Shown here one piece after another: positions 1 through 6,420 of a stretch of DNA of 16,908 bases. Position 1 is the stretch's first letter; every line of letters starts with the position of its first letter. Position numbers and translations under genes: made by a program. The DNA is from Methanothrix sp. (lineage in GTDB: Archaea > Halobacteriota > Methanosarcinia > Methanotrichales > Methanotrichaceae): NCBI GenBank assembly GCA_003162615.1, contig PMNG01000113.1, positions 1,361 to 18,268 of the forward strand, given 5' to 3'. Under the pieces are notes generated by a model. It was given only the letters and a program-made list of their open reading frames with translations, had not been told where the DNA came from and did not search any database.

Positions 1-339
1 GTCTATTTTATTCGCGCTCTTGGGCCGTCGAATTAGCTTATTCAACGCCTGAACCATGGTCATGTCCAGGTTCATCCTGGCGAATTTGATGGAGCTTAAA
101 AGAGATGCCTTGAGCAGAGCGGTCTTGGACGCGGCTTCTTTAACGTACTTGTTTTGTTCGCCGCCTGGCTGCTGCCTGATTGATTCCAGGGTCGAATTAT
201 ATGAATTAAAGCTCTTTCCTATGGTGCTGATGTAAACAGAGACTTTGTTTAGCTTCTCGGAGAACTCGTCTGCCTTCAGGGGCAAGAGTATGTTCAAGAC
301 GTTCTCTATTGATTCTTCCAAATCGCCTGGATCGCTCAT
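1..339 (-). CDS. Unknown protein, partial (C-terminus beyond left edge)
   Basis: Read on the minus strand, an ATG at 339-337 opens a frame of 113 codons with no stop up to the window edge, so the C-terminus is missing. The visible protein begins MSDPGDLEESIENVLNILLP and is mostly helical, with many Leu, Lys and Ser residues and no signal peptide or membrane segment. An AGAGGT-like ribosome site lies about six bases upstream of the ATG. It sits 79 bases after lysA on the same strand and may be cotranscribed with it and the dCMP deaminase. I do not recognise the family; the composition suggests a small cytoplasmic helical protein. That it is coding rests on the uninterrupted frame, the ribosome site and the operon-like placement. 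Confidence 0.6.
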   Translation of the reverse strand, partial: MSDPGDLEESIENVLNILLPLKADEFSEKLNKVSVYISTIGKSFNSYNSTLESIRQQPGGEQNKYVKEAASKTALLKASLLSSIKFARMNLDMTMVQALNKLIRRPKSANKID

Positions 340-418
340 TATTTAACCTCTTATAGGAACTGCAGCAAATTTGGAGGAATTGATTTACCTGACAGGAACG
401 CGAATCGGAGTCTGTAGC

Positions 419-1702
419 TCACAACATCAACCTGGCCGGTATACTCTGGCCCTGGAGCAATGCGCTGTGGTCCTCTGCCCTGCGTGTCAATTCAGCTTTG
501 TCGCCGCTTACCAGCACCTCGGCTGGCCTGGGCTGGCCGTTGTACTGGGATGCCATGGAAAACCCATAGGCTCCGGTGTCGAAGAAGGCCATGATGTCGC
601 CGCGTTCCAACTTGGGCAGAAGCCTATCTTTGGCCAGGATGTCACCGGTCTCGCAGATGGGGCCGACAACGGTGTACTTCTCCTTCGCTGGCTGCTCAGC
701 TTTGTTTGCCGCCACAACATGGTGATAGGAGTCATACAGCATAGGCCTGGCCAGGACGTTGAATCCAGCGTCCACGGCCGCGAAGTTGACATGGGCCCTC
801 TTGACCACGTTAACGCTGGTCAGCATGATAGTAGTATCAGCTACAATGGACCGTCCTGGCTCTAGGATCAGCTTGGGGCGGATTCCCATATCTTGGCAGC
901 GATCCCTGAAGATCGGGAGGATGCCCTGTGCCAAGTCTGCGGGTTTTGGCGCTGGAGTGTCGGGCGCGTACTGTATTCCCAGACCTCCGCCGATGTCTAT
1001 ACGCTTGACCTCTCCACCGGAGGATAACACTTCTTGCGCAACGTCCATCATCCTTGCGACAGCCTCGGCGAAGGGAGAGATGTCCAGAATCTGGGAGCCG
1101 ATGTGGCAGTGAAGGCCTACGGGCTCAATGCTCGGCATGTCCATAGCAGTCTGGTAGGTATCTGCCACCTGCTCTGCAGGTATGCCGAACTTGGAGGTCT
1201 TCAGGCCGGTTGCTATCTTCGGATGGGTCTTTACAGAAACGTCCGGATTTATCCTGAACATAACCTCTGCCCAAGTGCCCAGCTCTGAAGCAACACTAGA
1301 GAGCGACTCCAGCTCCTCCCGGGAGTCCACTGAGATCCTGACCCCTGCCTCCAGGGCGGTCCTGTGGTCCTGCTCGCTCTTGGAGTTACCGTTGAAGAGG
1401 ACCTTGTCTTTGGGTATACCGGCGAGCCCTGCCAGATTTAGCTCCCCGGTGGAGAAGACGTCGGCTCCTGTCCCCTCCTGTGCAAGGATGCATAGGACAG
1501 TCAGGTTGCCATTGGCCTTGACTGCGAAGTATTTATCGGCATCAGGAAAAGCGCTGTGGTAGGCTCGAATGTTCTGCCGCACCCTGGCCTCGCTGGTGAC
1601 GTACAGTGGAGTGCCGAATTCTTTGGCAAGATCGACTGAGTCAACGTCGTCTATGAACAGGTGATCGTCATGGGCTGTAAGGTGTGTCTTGGTCCCAAAC
1701 AT
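419..1702 (-). CDS. lysA: Diaminopimelate decarboxylase
   Basis: Catalyses PLP-dependent decarboxylation of meso-diaminopimelate to L-lysine, the last step of DAP-route lysine synthesis, in the cytoplasm. With the start at 1702 the protein is 427 residues, normal for the family. Visible motifs are the PLP-lysine segment YFAVKAN (Lys62), HCHIGSQ (198-204), the glycine loop IDIGGGLG (236-242), EPGR (281-284), the active-site CETGD (Cys350) and the C-terminal GAYGFSMASQYNG (Tyr379). This is a fold-III alanine-racemase-like barrel followed by a beta domain. The frame stays open upstream to 1837, but that extension lies inside the preceding deaminase gene and has no family resemblance, so the ATG at 1702, 25 bases after the deaminase stop, is preferred. 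No strong Shine-Dalgarno precedes it, which suggests translation coupled to the deaminase. It likely shares the promoter next to 2183. Confidence 0.95.
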   Translation of the reverse strand: MFGTKTHLTAHDDHLFIDDVDSVDLAKEFGTPLYVTSEARVRQNIRAYHSAFPDADKYFAVKANGNLTVLCILAQEGTGADVFSTGELNLAGLAGIPKDKVLFNGNSKSEQDHRTALEAGVRISVDSREELESLSSVASELGTWAEVMFRINPDVSVKTHPKIATGLKTSKFGIPAEQVADTYQTAMDMPSIEPVGLHCHIGSQILDISPFAEAVARMMDVAQEVLSSGGEVKRIDIGGGLGIQYAPDTPAPKPADLAQGILPIFRDRCQDMGIRPKLILEPGRSIVADTTIMLTSVNVVKRAHVNFAAVDAGFNVLARPMLYDSYHHVVAANKAEQPAKEKYTVVGPICETGDILAKDRLLPKLERGDIMAFFDTGAYGFSMASQYNGQPRPAEVLVSGDKAELTRRAEDHSALLQGQSIPARLML

Positions 1703-1727
1703 GTTCTCTAAGAAGGACAGGACTTTA

Positions 1728-2183
1728 CTAAACCCTTTCTGTCTGCCTGGTGACCTCAACCCCTGCCTGGGCCAGAAACCGAAGAGCCGTATCGTCTGGA
1801 TAGCTCTGGCTGTATACAACCCGGGAGATCTTAGCATTGATCAGCATCTTGGCGCACAGGATGCAGGGCTGGTGAGTGCAGTAGAGGGTGGCACCTTCGA
1901 TGCTCACACCGTGCAGTGCAGCTTGTATTATGGCGTTCTGTTCGGCATGGACGGCTCTGCAAAGTTCGTGGCGAGTCCCACTTGCAACGCCCTCGCGGGC
2001 ACAGCCTACCTCGTCGCAGTGCTGAATGCCAGCGGGCGCTCCATTGTATCCCGTCGTCAGCAACCTCTTGTTCTTGACGAAGAGCGCTCCCACCTGGTTT
2101 CGGAGGCAGGTGGACCGCTTGGCGACTACGCTGGCGATCTCCATGAAGTACTCATCCAGGTTAGGCCGGTCGATAGTTGACAT
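1728..2183 (-). CDS. dCMP deaminase (cytidine/deoxycytidylate deaminase family)
   Basis: Zinc-dependent deaminase, probably converting dCMP to dUMP for thymidylate synthesis. The 151-residue protein has the signature HAEQN (His79, catalytic Glu81) and PCILC (Cys107, Cys110), which together bind the catalytic zinc. It also has the STCxRxxVGA segment (24-33) and the TGYNGAP loop (44-50) typical of ComEB/DCD proteins. A Cys/His-rich insert (His56, Cys61, His72, Cys75) resembles the second zinc site of phage T4 dCMP deaminase. The ATG at 2183 lies about 26 bases from an AT-rich TATA-like element (2202-2216), so the mRNA may be leaderless. It is first in a minus-strand group with lysA. Substrate choice (dCMP rather than a related nucleotide) is inferred from the family; the deaminase fold is certain. 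Confidence 0.9.
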   Translation of the reverse strand: MSTIDRPNLDEYFMEIASVVAKRSTCLRNQVGALFVKNKRLLTTGYNGAPAGIQHCDEVGCAREGVASGTRHELCRAVHAEQNAIIQAALHGVSIEGATLYCTHQPCILCAKMLINAKISRVVYSQSYPDDTALRFLAQAGVEVTRQTERV

Positions 2184-2201
2184 TCCCTATCTGACATTAG
2201 C

Positions 2202-2216
2202 CTTTTACTTAAAAAG
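2202..2216 (-). promoter_or_regulatory. TATA-like promoter for the deaminase-lysA group
   Basis: Read on the minus strand the segment is CTTTTTAAGTAAAAG, an AT-rich block centred about 26 bases from the ATG at 2183. This fits an archaeal TATA box driving a leaderless transcript. The assignment rests on spacing and composition only. Confidence 0.45.
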
Positions 2217-2233
2217 CCTCTCCGTCATCGGAA

Positions 2234-2243
2234 GCTTAATATT
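2234..2243 (+). promoter_or_regulatory. TATA-like promoter for the lysS operon
   Basis: GCTTAATATT is centred about 28 bases before the lysS ATG, and no Shine-Dalgarno precedes that ATG. Both facts fit leaderless or near-leaderless initiation. Together with the element at 2202-2216 it makes a compact back-to-back promoter in an 83-base gap. Confidence 0.45.
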
Positions 2244-2266
2244 CCGTTTCAGCACGGGAACTAGGC

Positions 2267-3778
2267 ATGACGGATCCGGGCATCACTGTTCATTGGGCTG
2301 ACGTCATTGCCCAAAAACTGGAGAATAGCGGCCCTCACACCATCGCCACTGGCATCACGCCCTCTGGTCCCGTTCACATAGGAAACATGCGCGAAGTCAT
2401 GACCGCCGACGCTGTCTACCGCGCCCTACTGGACAGAGGAGTCGAGGCTCGCCTCATCTACATAGCTGATAATTTCGATCGCCTTCGCAGGCTATACCCA
2501 TTCTTGCCGGAGAGCTTCAAGGAGCACATAGGCAAGCCACTCTCAGAGATACCATGTCCCACGGGTTGCTGCGGGAGCTACGCCGACCACTATTTGGTGC
2601 CCTTCCTCGAGTCCCTGGAAACGCTGGGAATCAAGCCGGAGGTCTACAGAGCCGATGTCATGTACAAGGAAGGTAAGTTCGTGGAGGCTATCAAGACCGC
2701 GCTATCCCGAAGGGACGACATCGCTCGAATCCTGAAGGAGGTCTCCGGTCGGGACGTCCCTCTGGACTGGAGCCCCTTCCAGGCCATCTGCGAGTGCTGT
2801 GGCAGGACCAACACGACTAAAGTGGTAGGCTTCAACCCCGAGAATGAGACTGTGGACTACGAGTGCCAGTGCGGAAGCAAAGGTACAGTCTCTATGTGCG
2901 GCGGTGGGAAACTTGTCTGGCGGGTGGACTGGCCCGCCCGCTGGCCGATATTCAAAGTCACAGTAGAGCCCTTCGGCAAAGACCACGCCACTGCAGGCGG
3001 CTCCTACGACACTGGCAAGAGGATCAGCGAGGAGATCTACGGCTATCCAGCTCCTTTCCCAATAGTGTACGAGTGGATTCACCTGAAGGGCGTGGGTGCT
3101 ATGCACAGCTCCACTGGAATCGTGGTGACCATAAAGGAGATGCTGGACGTCGTGCCACCCGAGGTGCTCCGCTATCTGATCATCAGAAACAAGCCTGAGA
3201 AGCACATCGAGTTCGACCCGGCGCTGCCCCTCCTGAACCTTGTCGACGAGTACGATCAGAGAAAGGGCGATTCTAGGGCGTTGGAGCTCTCGGCTATAAG
3301 CGGAAGCGGGCCCTTTGATATTCCTTTCAGGCACATGGTCACAGCCGTTCAGATCTCTCGAGGAGATCGCGATCTTTTGATCAAGGTCCTCCAGAGGTCC
3401 GGGTACGACACATCCCGCATGGAGGAGATTCTGGGAAGGGCGACTAACGTGGAGAAGTGGTTGGATAAGTATGCTCCCAGCTTCGTCAAGTTCCAGGTTC
3501 AAGAGAAGCTTCCAACAGCAGTCAATAACTTGAGTCCGGAAGAGCGAAAAGGTCTGGGAATCTTGGCCGAAAGGATCGAGAGCAAGACAGCAGCCGAGAT
3601 CCACGACCTTGTTTACGGCGTGGCTAAGGATCTTGGGATAGACTCGAAGAAGTTCTTCCAGGCCATCTACATCGCCTTCTTAGGCGACCGGCAGGGGCCC
3701 AAGGTGGGATGGTTCCTGGCTAGCCTTGACCGGGATTTCGTAAAGAGCAGACTGATGCAGGCTTCGATCCCCAAATGA
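2267..3778 (+). CDS. lysS: Class I lysyl-tRNA synthetase
   Basis: Attaches lysine to tRNA-Lys by ATP-dependent activation. It is the class I (archaeal) enzyme, unrelated to bacterial class II LysRS. The 503-residue protein carries HIGN (37-40) inside PSGPVHIGN, the class I HIGH motif. Cys pairs that look zinc-binding lie at 175-178 and 200-211, and the Rossmann-fold segment GKDHATAGGSYDTG (237-250) and WIHLKG (270-275) are typical. The KMSKS-equivalent reads AMHSSTG (278-284), with His where related archaeal enzymes, from memory, have Ser. The rest is the helical anticodon-binding domain. The ATG at 2267 has a TATA-like box about 28 bases upstream and no ribosome site, so it is probably leaderless. 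Its stop overlaps the next start (ATGA), making it the first gene of a four-gene operon. Confidence 0.96.
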   Translation: MTDPGITVHWADVIAQKLENSGPHTIATGITPSGPVHIGNMREVMTADAVYRALLDRGVEARLIYIADNFDRLRRLYPFLPESFKEHIGKPLSEIPCPTGCCGSYADHYLVPFLESLETLGIKPEVYRADVMYKEGKFVEAIKTALSRRDDIARILKEVSGRDVPLDWSPFQAICECCGRTNTTKVVGFNPENETVDYECQCGSKGTVSMCGGGKLVWRVDWPARWPIFKVTVEPFGKDHATAGGSYDTGKRISEEIYGYPAPFPIVYEWIHLKGVGAMHSSTGIVVTIKEMLDVVPPEVLRYLIIRNKPEKHIEFDPALPLLNLVDEYDQRKGDSRALELSAISGSGPFDIPFRHMVTAVQISRGDRDLLIKVLQRSGYDTSRMEEILGRATNVEKWLDKYAPSFVKFQVQEKLPTAVNNLSPEERKGLGILAERIESKTAAEIHDLVYGVAKDLGIDSKKFFQAIYIAFLGDRQGPKVGWFLASLDRDFVKSRLMQASIPK

Positions 3779-4191
3779 AAAAGAAGGTTTACCTCTCCGG
3801 ACCGCTCTTCAGTTGGGCTGAGATCGAGTACGGCAGTAGGATAAAGACTTGCATTCTCGAGGAGCTTGGTGAAAGGATAGAGGTCATCTGGCCTCACGAG
3901 ATCATGGCAGGCTCGCCTAGGAAGATCTTCCGGTCAAATGTCAAAGCCCTGGATGAATGCAAGATCATGGTGGCAATTCTAGACGGGCCTCAAGTGGACG
4001 ATGGTACGGCCTGGGAAGTCGGTTACCATTACGCAAGGGGAGGAAAGGTCGTGGGTATCAGGACGGACTTTCGAAAAGCCGGCGAAGCCGGTTCATCCAA
4101 GGTCAACGCCATGGTTGAAGGTTCGTGCATGGACATTGTTAGCAGCCTTGATCTCCTTGTGTCAAAGCTGAAGGAGATCCTAGATTCTTGA
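3775..4191 (+). CDS. Nucleoside 2-deoxyribosyltransferase-like protein
   Basis: Member of the small nucleoside 2-deoxyribosyltransferase fold (about 140-160 residues), whose relatives cleave or exchange the base of (deoxy)nucleosides or deoxynucleotides. In the 138-residue protein the N-terminal strand KVYLSGPLFS holds the GPL substrate loop (9-11). DGPQVDDGTAWEVGYHYARG (70-89) contains the paired aspartates (75, 76) and the likely nucleophile Glu81. NAMVE (111-115) supplies the residues usually donated to the neighbouring subunit. The ATG overlaps the lysS stop by four bases, so translation is coupled. Placement with pyrE and opposite dCMP deaminase fits pyrimidine or deoxynucleotide salvage. 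The exact reaction, transferase or DNPH1-like N-hydrolase, cannot be told from sequence alone. Confidence 0.85.
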   Translation: MKKKVYLSGPLFSWAEIEYGSRIKTCILEELGERIEVIWPHEIMAGSPRKIFRSNVKALDECKIMVAILDGPQVDDGTAWEVGYHYARGGKVVGIRTDFRKAGEAGSSKVNAMVEGSCMDIVSSLDLLVSKLKEILDS

Positions 4192-4985
4192 TCGATCAGG
4201 TCAAAATCCAGGTTAATCCTGTTTTTGGCGCACCGCTGCTGGTGGTGGAGAGAAAACTCAAGGTCCTGGTGGCGGCAGATATTCATCTAGGGCTTGAGCA
4301 TGAGCTGTGGCTTTGTGGAGTTAGCATCCCGAGCCAGACGAATAGACTTCTGGAGCGGCTGAAAGGCTATTTGAAAGAGGTCGATCCGGACCGCCTCGTG
4401 CTTTTGGGCGACACAAAGCACAATGTCCCCCGGACAAGCTGGCAAGAACAGAAAGATGTGCCGTCTTTTTTAGAATCGTTATCACAGGAGGTCCAAGTAG
4501 ATTTGGTTCCCGGCAACCACGACGGAGGACTGGCTGATCTAGCTCCTCCGGGGACCAGGGTCATGCCTTCATCGGGCTACGTCCTGGATGGAGTCGGATA
4601 CTTCCATGGCCACACCTGGCCAGCCCCGAAACTGTTTAGTTCCGATATTCTGGTGGCAGGGCACATCCATCCTGCCATAAAGCTTCGCGATCCTCTGGGT
4701 CACACCGTCAACAGGCCTGTCTGGGCCAGGGCACCGCTCAAAGCCGGGGCCGTGGAGGACCAGTACAGGCAGTTGCTGCCTCTTCCCGAGATATTGATCG
4801 TGCCAGCTTATAACGACCTCTTCGGCGGCCTTCCGCTCAACGAACTGGGCGAGGATGAGCGCGGACCCGTTCTGACCATGGCCGACATGGACAGAGCCAG
4901 AATATACCTCTTGGATGGCACAGACCTAGGAATCCTGGGCGCAATAAAAGCTCCGGAAAATCAATCTCAAGGGCGGAAAACGTAA
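4188..4985 (+). CDS. Calcineurin-like metallophosphoesterase (COG1407/PdeM-like)
   Basis: Two-metal phosphoesterase of 265 residues. All metal-binding motifs are present in order: DIHLG (Asp31, His33), GDTKH (74-78), GNHD (109-112), GHTW (141-144) and GHIHP (158-162), so the enzyme should be active. The layout, with HPAIKLRDP after the last His motif, matches the archaeal/bacterial COG1407 group. Bacterial members (PdeM) sit with Lhr-type helicases and DNA ligases in DNA repair; that context is absent here. The start is a TTG overlapping the previous stop (TTGA), supported by an AGGAGAT ribosome site about ten bases upstream and by the N-terminus QVKIQVNPVFGAPLLVVERK. The substrate (nucleic acid, nucleotide or other phosphodiester) is unknown. 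Confidence 0.87.
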   Translation: MIDQVKIQVNPVFGAPLLVVERKLKVLVAADIHLGLEHELWLCGVSIPSQTNRLLERLKGYLKEVDPDRLVLLGDTKHNVPRTSWQEQKDVPSFLESLSQEVQVDLVPGNHDGGLADLAPPGTRVMPSSGYVLDGVGYFHGHTWPAPKLFSSDILVAGHIHPAIKLRDPLGHTVNRPVWARAPLKAGAVEDQYRQLLPLPEILIVPAYNDLFGGLPLNELGEDERGPVLTMADMDRARIYLLDGTDLGILGAIKAPENQSQGRKT

Positions 4986-5027
4986 ATCTCCAAGAGATGG
5001 ACACTATATCTAAGGAGAGTTGACAGA

Positions 5028-5573
5028 TTGAGCGACAGAGAGCGATTGCTGAACTTGCTACAGACCAGAGCCCTGGAGGTGAGAAGGGTCACCCTCTCCT
5101 CGGGCCGCATCAGCGACTATTACATCGACTGCAAACGGGTGACTTTGAGCTCAGAGGGTGCATACCTCACTGCGAAGCTGATGCTTGGGATGATCGATGA
5201 CGACGTATCGGCCGTGGGTGGGCTGACTCTTGGCGCTGACCCCATAGTGGCCTCCATTGCAGTGCTGAGCCACATCGAGGGTAGGAATCTTCCTGCAATG
5301 ATAATCAGGAAGGAGCCCAAGAAGCACGGGACTATGAGCTTCATCGAAGGGCCTGTCCTGGATACTGGTACAAAGGTTGCCGTTGTAGATGACGTTGTGA
5401 CCTCAGGCGCATCGCTGCTGAAATCCATCGAGCGTATTGTCGCTGCAGGATTCCGGCCGGTTCAAGCTATGGCCGTGCTAGATCGGCAGGAGGGCGGAAG
5501 AGAGGCCATCGAGGAAGCAGGATATCGATTAGAAACAATCTTCACCAGAGATGACCTGAAAATAAAACTGTAA
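5028..5573 (+). CDS. pyrE: Orotate phosphoribosyltransferase
   Basis: Joins orotate and PRPP to give orotidine 5'-monophosphate, the fifth step of de novo pyrimidine synthesis. The 181-residue protein shows the PRPP-binding motif VAVVDDVVTSGAS (117-129), the catalytic flexible loop RKEPKKHG (94-101), and the orotate-site segments TLSSGRISDYYIDCK (22-36) and GGLTLGADPI (64-73). Length is at the short archaeal end of the family. The start is a TTG at 5028 preceded by AAGGAGAG with eight bases of spacing. It follows the metallophosphoesterase by 42 bases on the same strand and is the last gene of the lysS operon. No separate TATA box at a suitable distance is clear, so cotranscription is likely. 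Confidence 0.95.
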   Translation: MSDRERLLNLLQTRALEVRRVTLSSGRISDYYIDCKRVTLSSEGAYLTAKLMLGMIDDDVSAVGGLTLGADPIVASIAVLSHIEGRNLPAMIIRKEPKKHGTMSFIEGPVLDTGTKVAVVDDVVTSGASLLKSIERIVAAGFRPVQAMAVLDRQEGGREAIEEAGYRLETIFTRDDLKIKL

Positions 5574-5635
5574 TATAAGCCGAGGCAAATAGTAATAACG
5601 ACCAGTAAATTCAACATTTCCTAAAATAAAATCTC

Positions 5636-5642
5636 AAAAAAA
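5636..5642 (-). terminator. T-tract terminator for the secreted-protein gene
   Basis: On the minus strand a run of seven T, followed by further T-rich sequence, begins about 20 bases after the stop codon at 5664-5662. Archaeal RNA polymerase terminates at such tracts. The pyrE gene converges on the same AT-rich gap, but the plus strand shows no comparable T run. Confidence 0.5.
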
Positions 5643-5661
5643 TATTATTATTGAATATGGT

Positions 5662-6288
5662 CTAAAGAGACGCATTGCCGCTGGGTCCAGGTTCATTGGC
5701 GGGCGGCACTGCAGGCCCCGATGGCGCAGGAGAGGGTTCTGGAGGCACAGGTCCGTTGTCAATAGGGCCGTTGTCATTAGGACCATTGTCAATAGGACCA
5801 TTGTCAATAGGTGCCGGGTTAACGTGTTCAGGCGCAGGCATAGCGGGCGTTGGCATAGATGGGCCCGCCCCACTTCCGGGCTGTTCAGGTTGGCTGGGCC
5901 CACCCGTAGCAGTAAAAGGCGATTCTTTGCTCAGTTGTCTCATGGCTCCGTTATCTGTGTAGGAGACTAGAGAGGTTATCCAATAAGATCCACTTCTTTC
6001 AGCTCTGATGGGGTAGCTGATCATCTGTTGGCTTCCTGGAGACAGGAGCTCTGCCTGAGACCCAGAATCTGCCAAGACCCCGGGAGTAAAGCCAGGCGTA
6101 ACTGTTACCTGGGTGCCGTTGTTTCCGCTGTAGGAAAGCATGAGGGTCACCATTGCAGTTTCCCCAACCGCTGCAGTTGATGGTTGTACCTGTTGGTCGG
6201 CCGTTAACTCGGACGCCGCAACAAGACCACTAATGATCCAGATCCCAAAGAGCAGAAGAATGGGCACCGATTTTCCCAATTGCTTCAT
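5662..6288 (-). CDS. Secreted protein: Ig-like beta domain plus proline-rich repeat tail
   Basis: From the ATG at 6288 the 208-residue protein has a clear signal peptide: MKQLGK, a hydrophobic stretch at about 8-24, and cleavage likely near VAA-SE. A beta-rich domain follows (about 30-128) with the look of archaeal surface-protein Ig/CARDB-type domains (AVGETAMVTLMLSY; SPGSQQMISYPI). The last 80 residues are Pro/Gly/Ala-rich and disordered, with a pentapeptide repeat DNGPI/DNGPN/DNGPI/DNGP at about 161-180. It is presumably exported and cell-surface-associated. In-frame ATGs also occur at 6306 and 6333. I chose 6288 because GAGGAG lies just upstream, a TTTAAA element lies about 30 bases away, and the signal peptide then starts normally. 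Specific function is unknown. It is divergent from a membrane protein with an extracellular domain, a possible partner by proximity only. Confidence 0.75.
   Translation of the reverse strand: MKQLGKSVPILLLFGIWIISGLVAASELTADQQVQPSTAAVGETAMVTLMLSYSGNNGTQVTVTPGFTPGVLADSGSQAELLSPGSQQMISYPIRAERSGSYWITSLVSYTDNGAMRQLSKESPFTATGGPSQPEQPGSGAGPSMPTPAMPAPEHVNPAPIDNGPIDNGPNDNGPIDNGPVPPEPSPAPSGPAVPPANEPGPSGNASL
5753..5812 (-). repeat. Four 15-bp tandem repeats coding PIDNG units
   Basis: Four consecutive 15-base units, for example CCATTGTCAATAGGA on the plus strand, differ at a few positions. They encode the Asp-Asn-Gly-Pro-Ile pentapeptides of the secreted protein. The period is a multiple of three, so gain or loss of units keeps the frame. 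Confidence 0.9.
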
Positions 6289-6314
6289 CAGCTCCTCATT
6301 CTGCATCGGTCCGG

Positions 6315-6322
6315 ATTTAAAG
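6315..6322 (-). promoter_or_regulatory. TATA-like element for the secreted-protein gene
   Basis: A TTTAAA core lies about 30 bases upstream (minus strand) of the preferred ATG at 6288, the usual distance for a very short leader. It falls inside the coding extension that the alternative upstream ATGs would need, which supports the downstream start. Confidence 0.35.
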
Positions 6323-6381
6323 GTACCTCTCATACGAGATTGATATGAGGTCTAAAGACGGACTTAATGCCGAGGTCCATA

Positions 6382-6394
6382 CATAAAATACTTA
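6382..6394 (+). promoter_or_regulatory. TATA-like promoter for the membrane-protein gene
   Basis: CATAAAATACTTA is centred about 33 bases before the ATG at 6421, fitting a leader of only a few bases. It lies downstream of the earlier in-frame ATG at 6367, which argues against that ATG as the start. Confidence 0.4.
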
Positions 6395-6420
6395 TGTGGA
6401 CCAGAGAGATTGTCCGAGCG

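Noticed and set aside
419..1837. Longer lysA reading starting at 1837
   Set aside because: The extra 45 N-terminal residues lie within the dCMP deaminase gene and do not resemble LysA; the ATG at 1702 gives the normal length.
5655..6360. Direct repeat GGTCTAAAGA flanking the secreted-protein gene (5659-5668 and 6349-6358), as from an insertion
   Set aside because: A ten-base match within about 700 bases is not far from chance, and no terminal inverted repeats or transposase are present.
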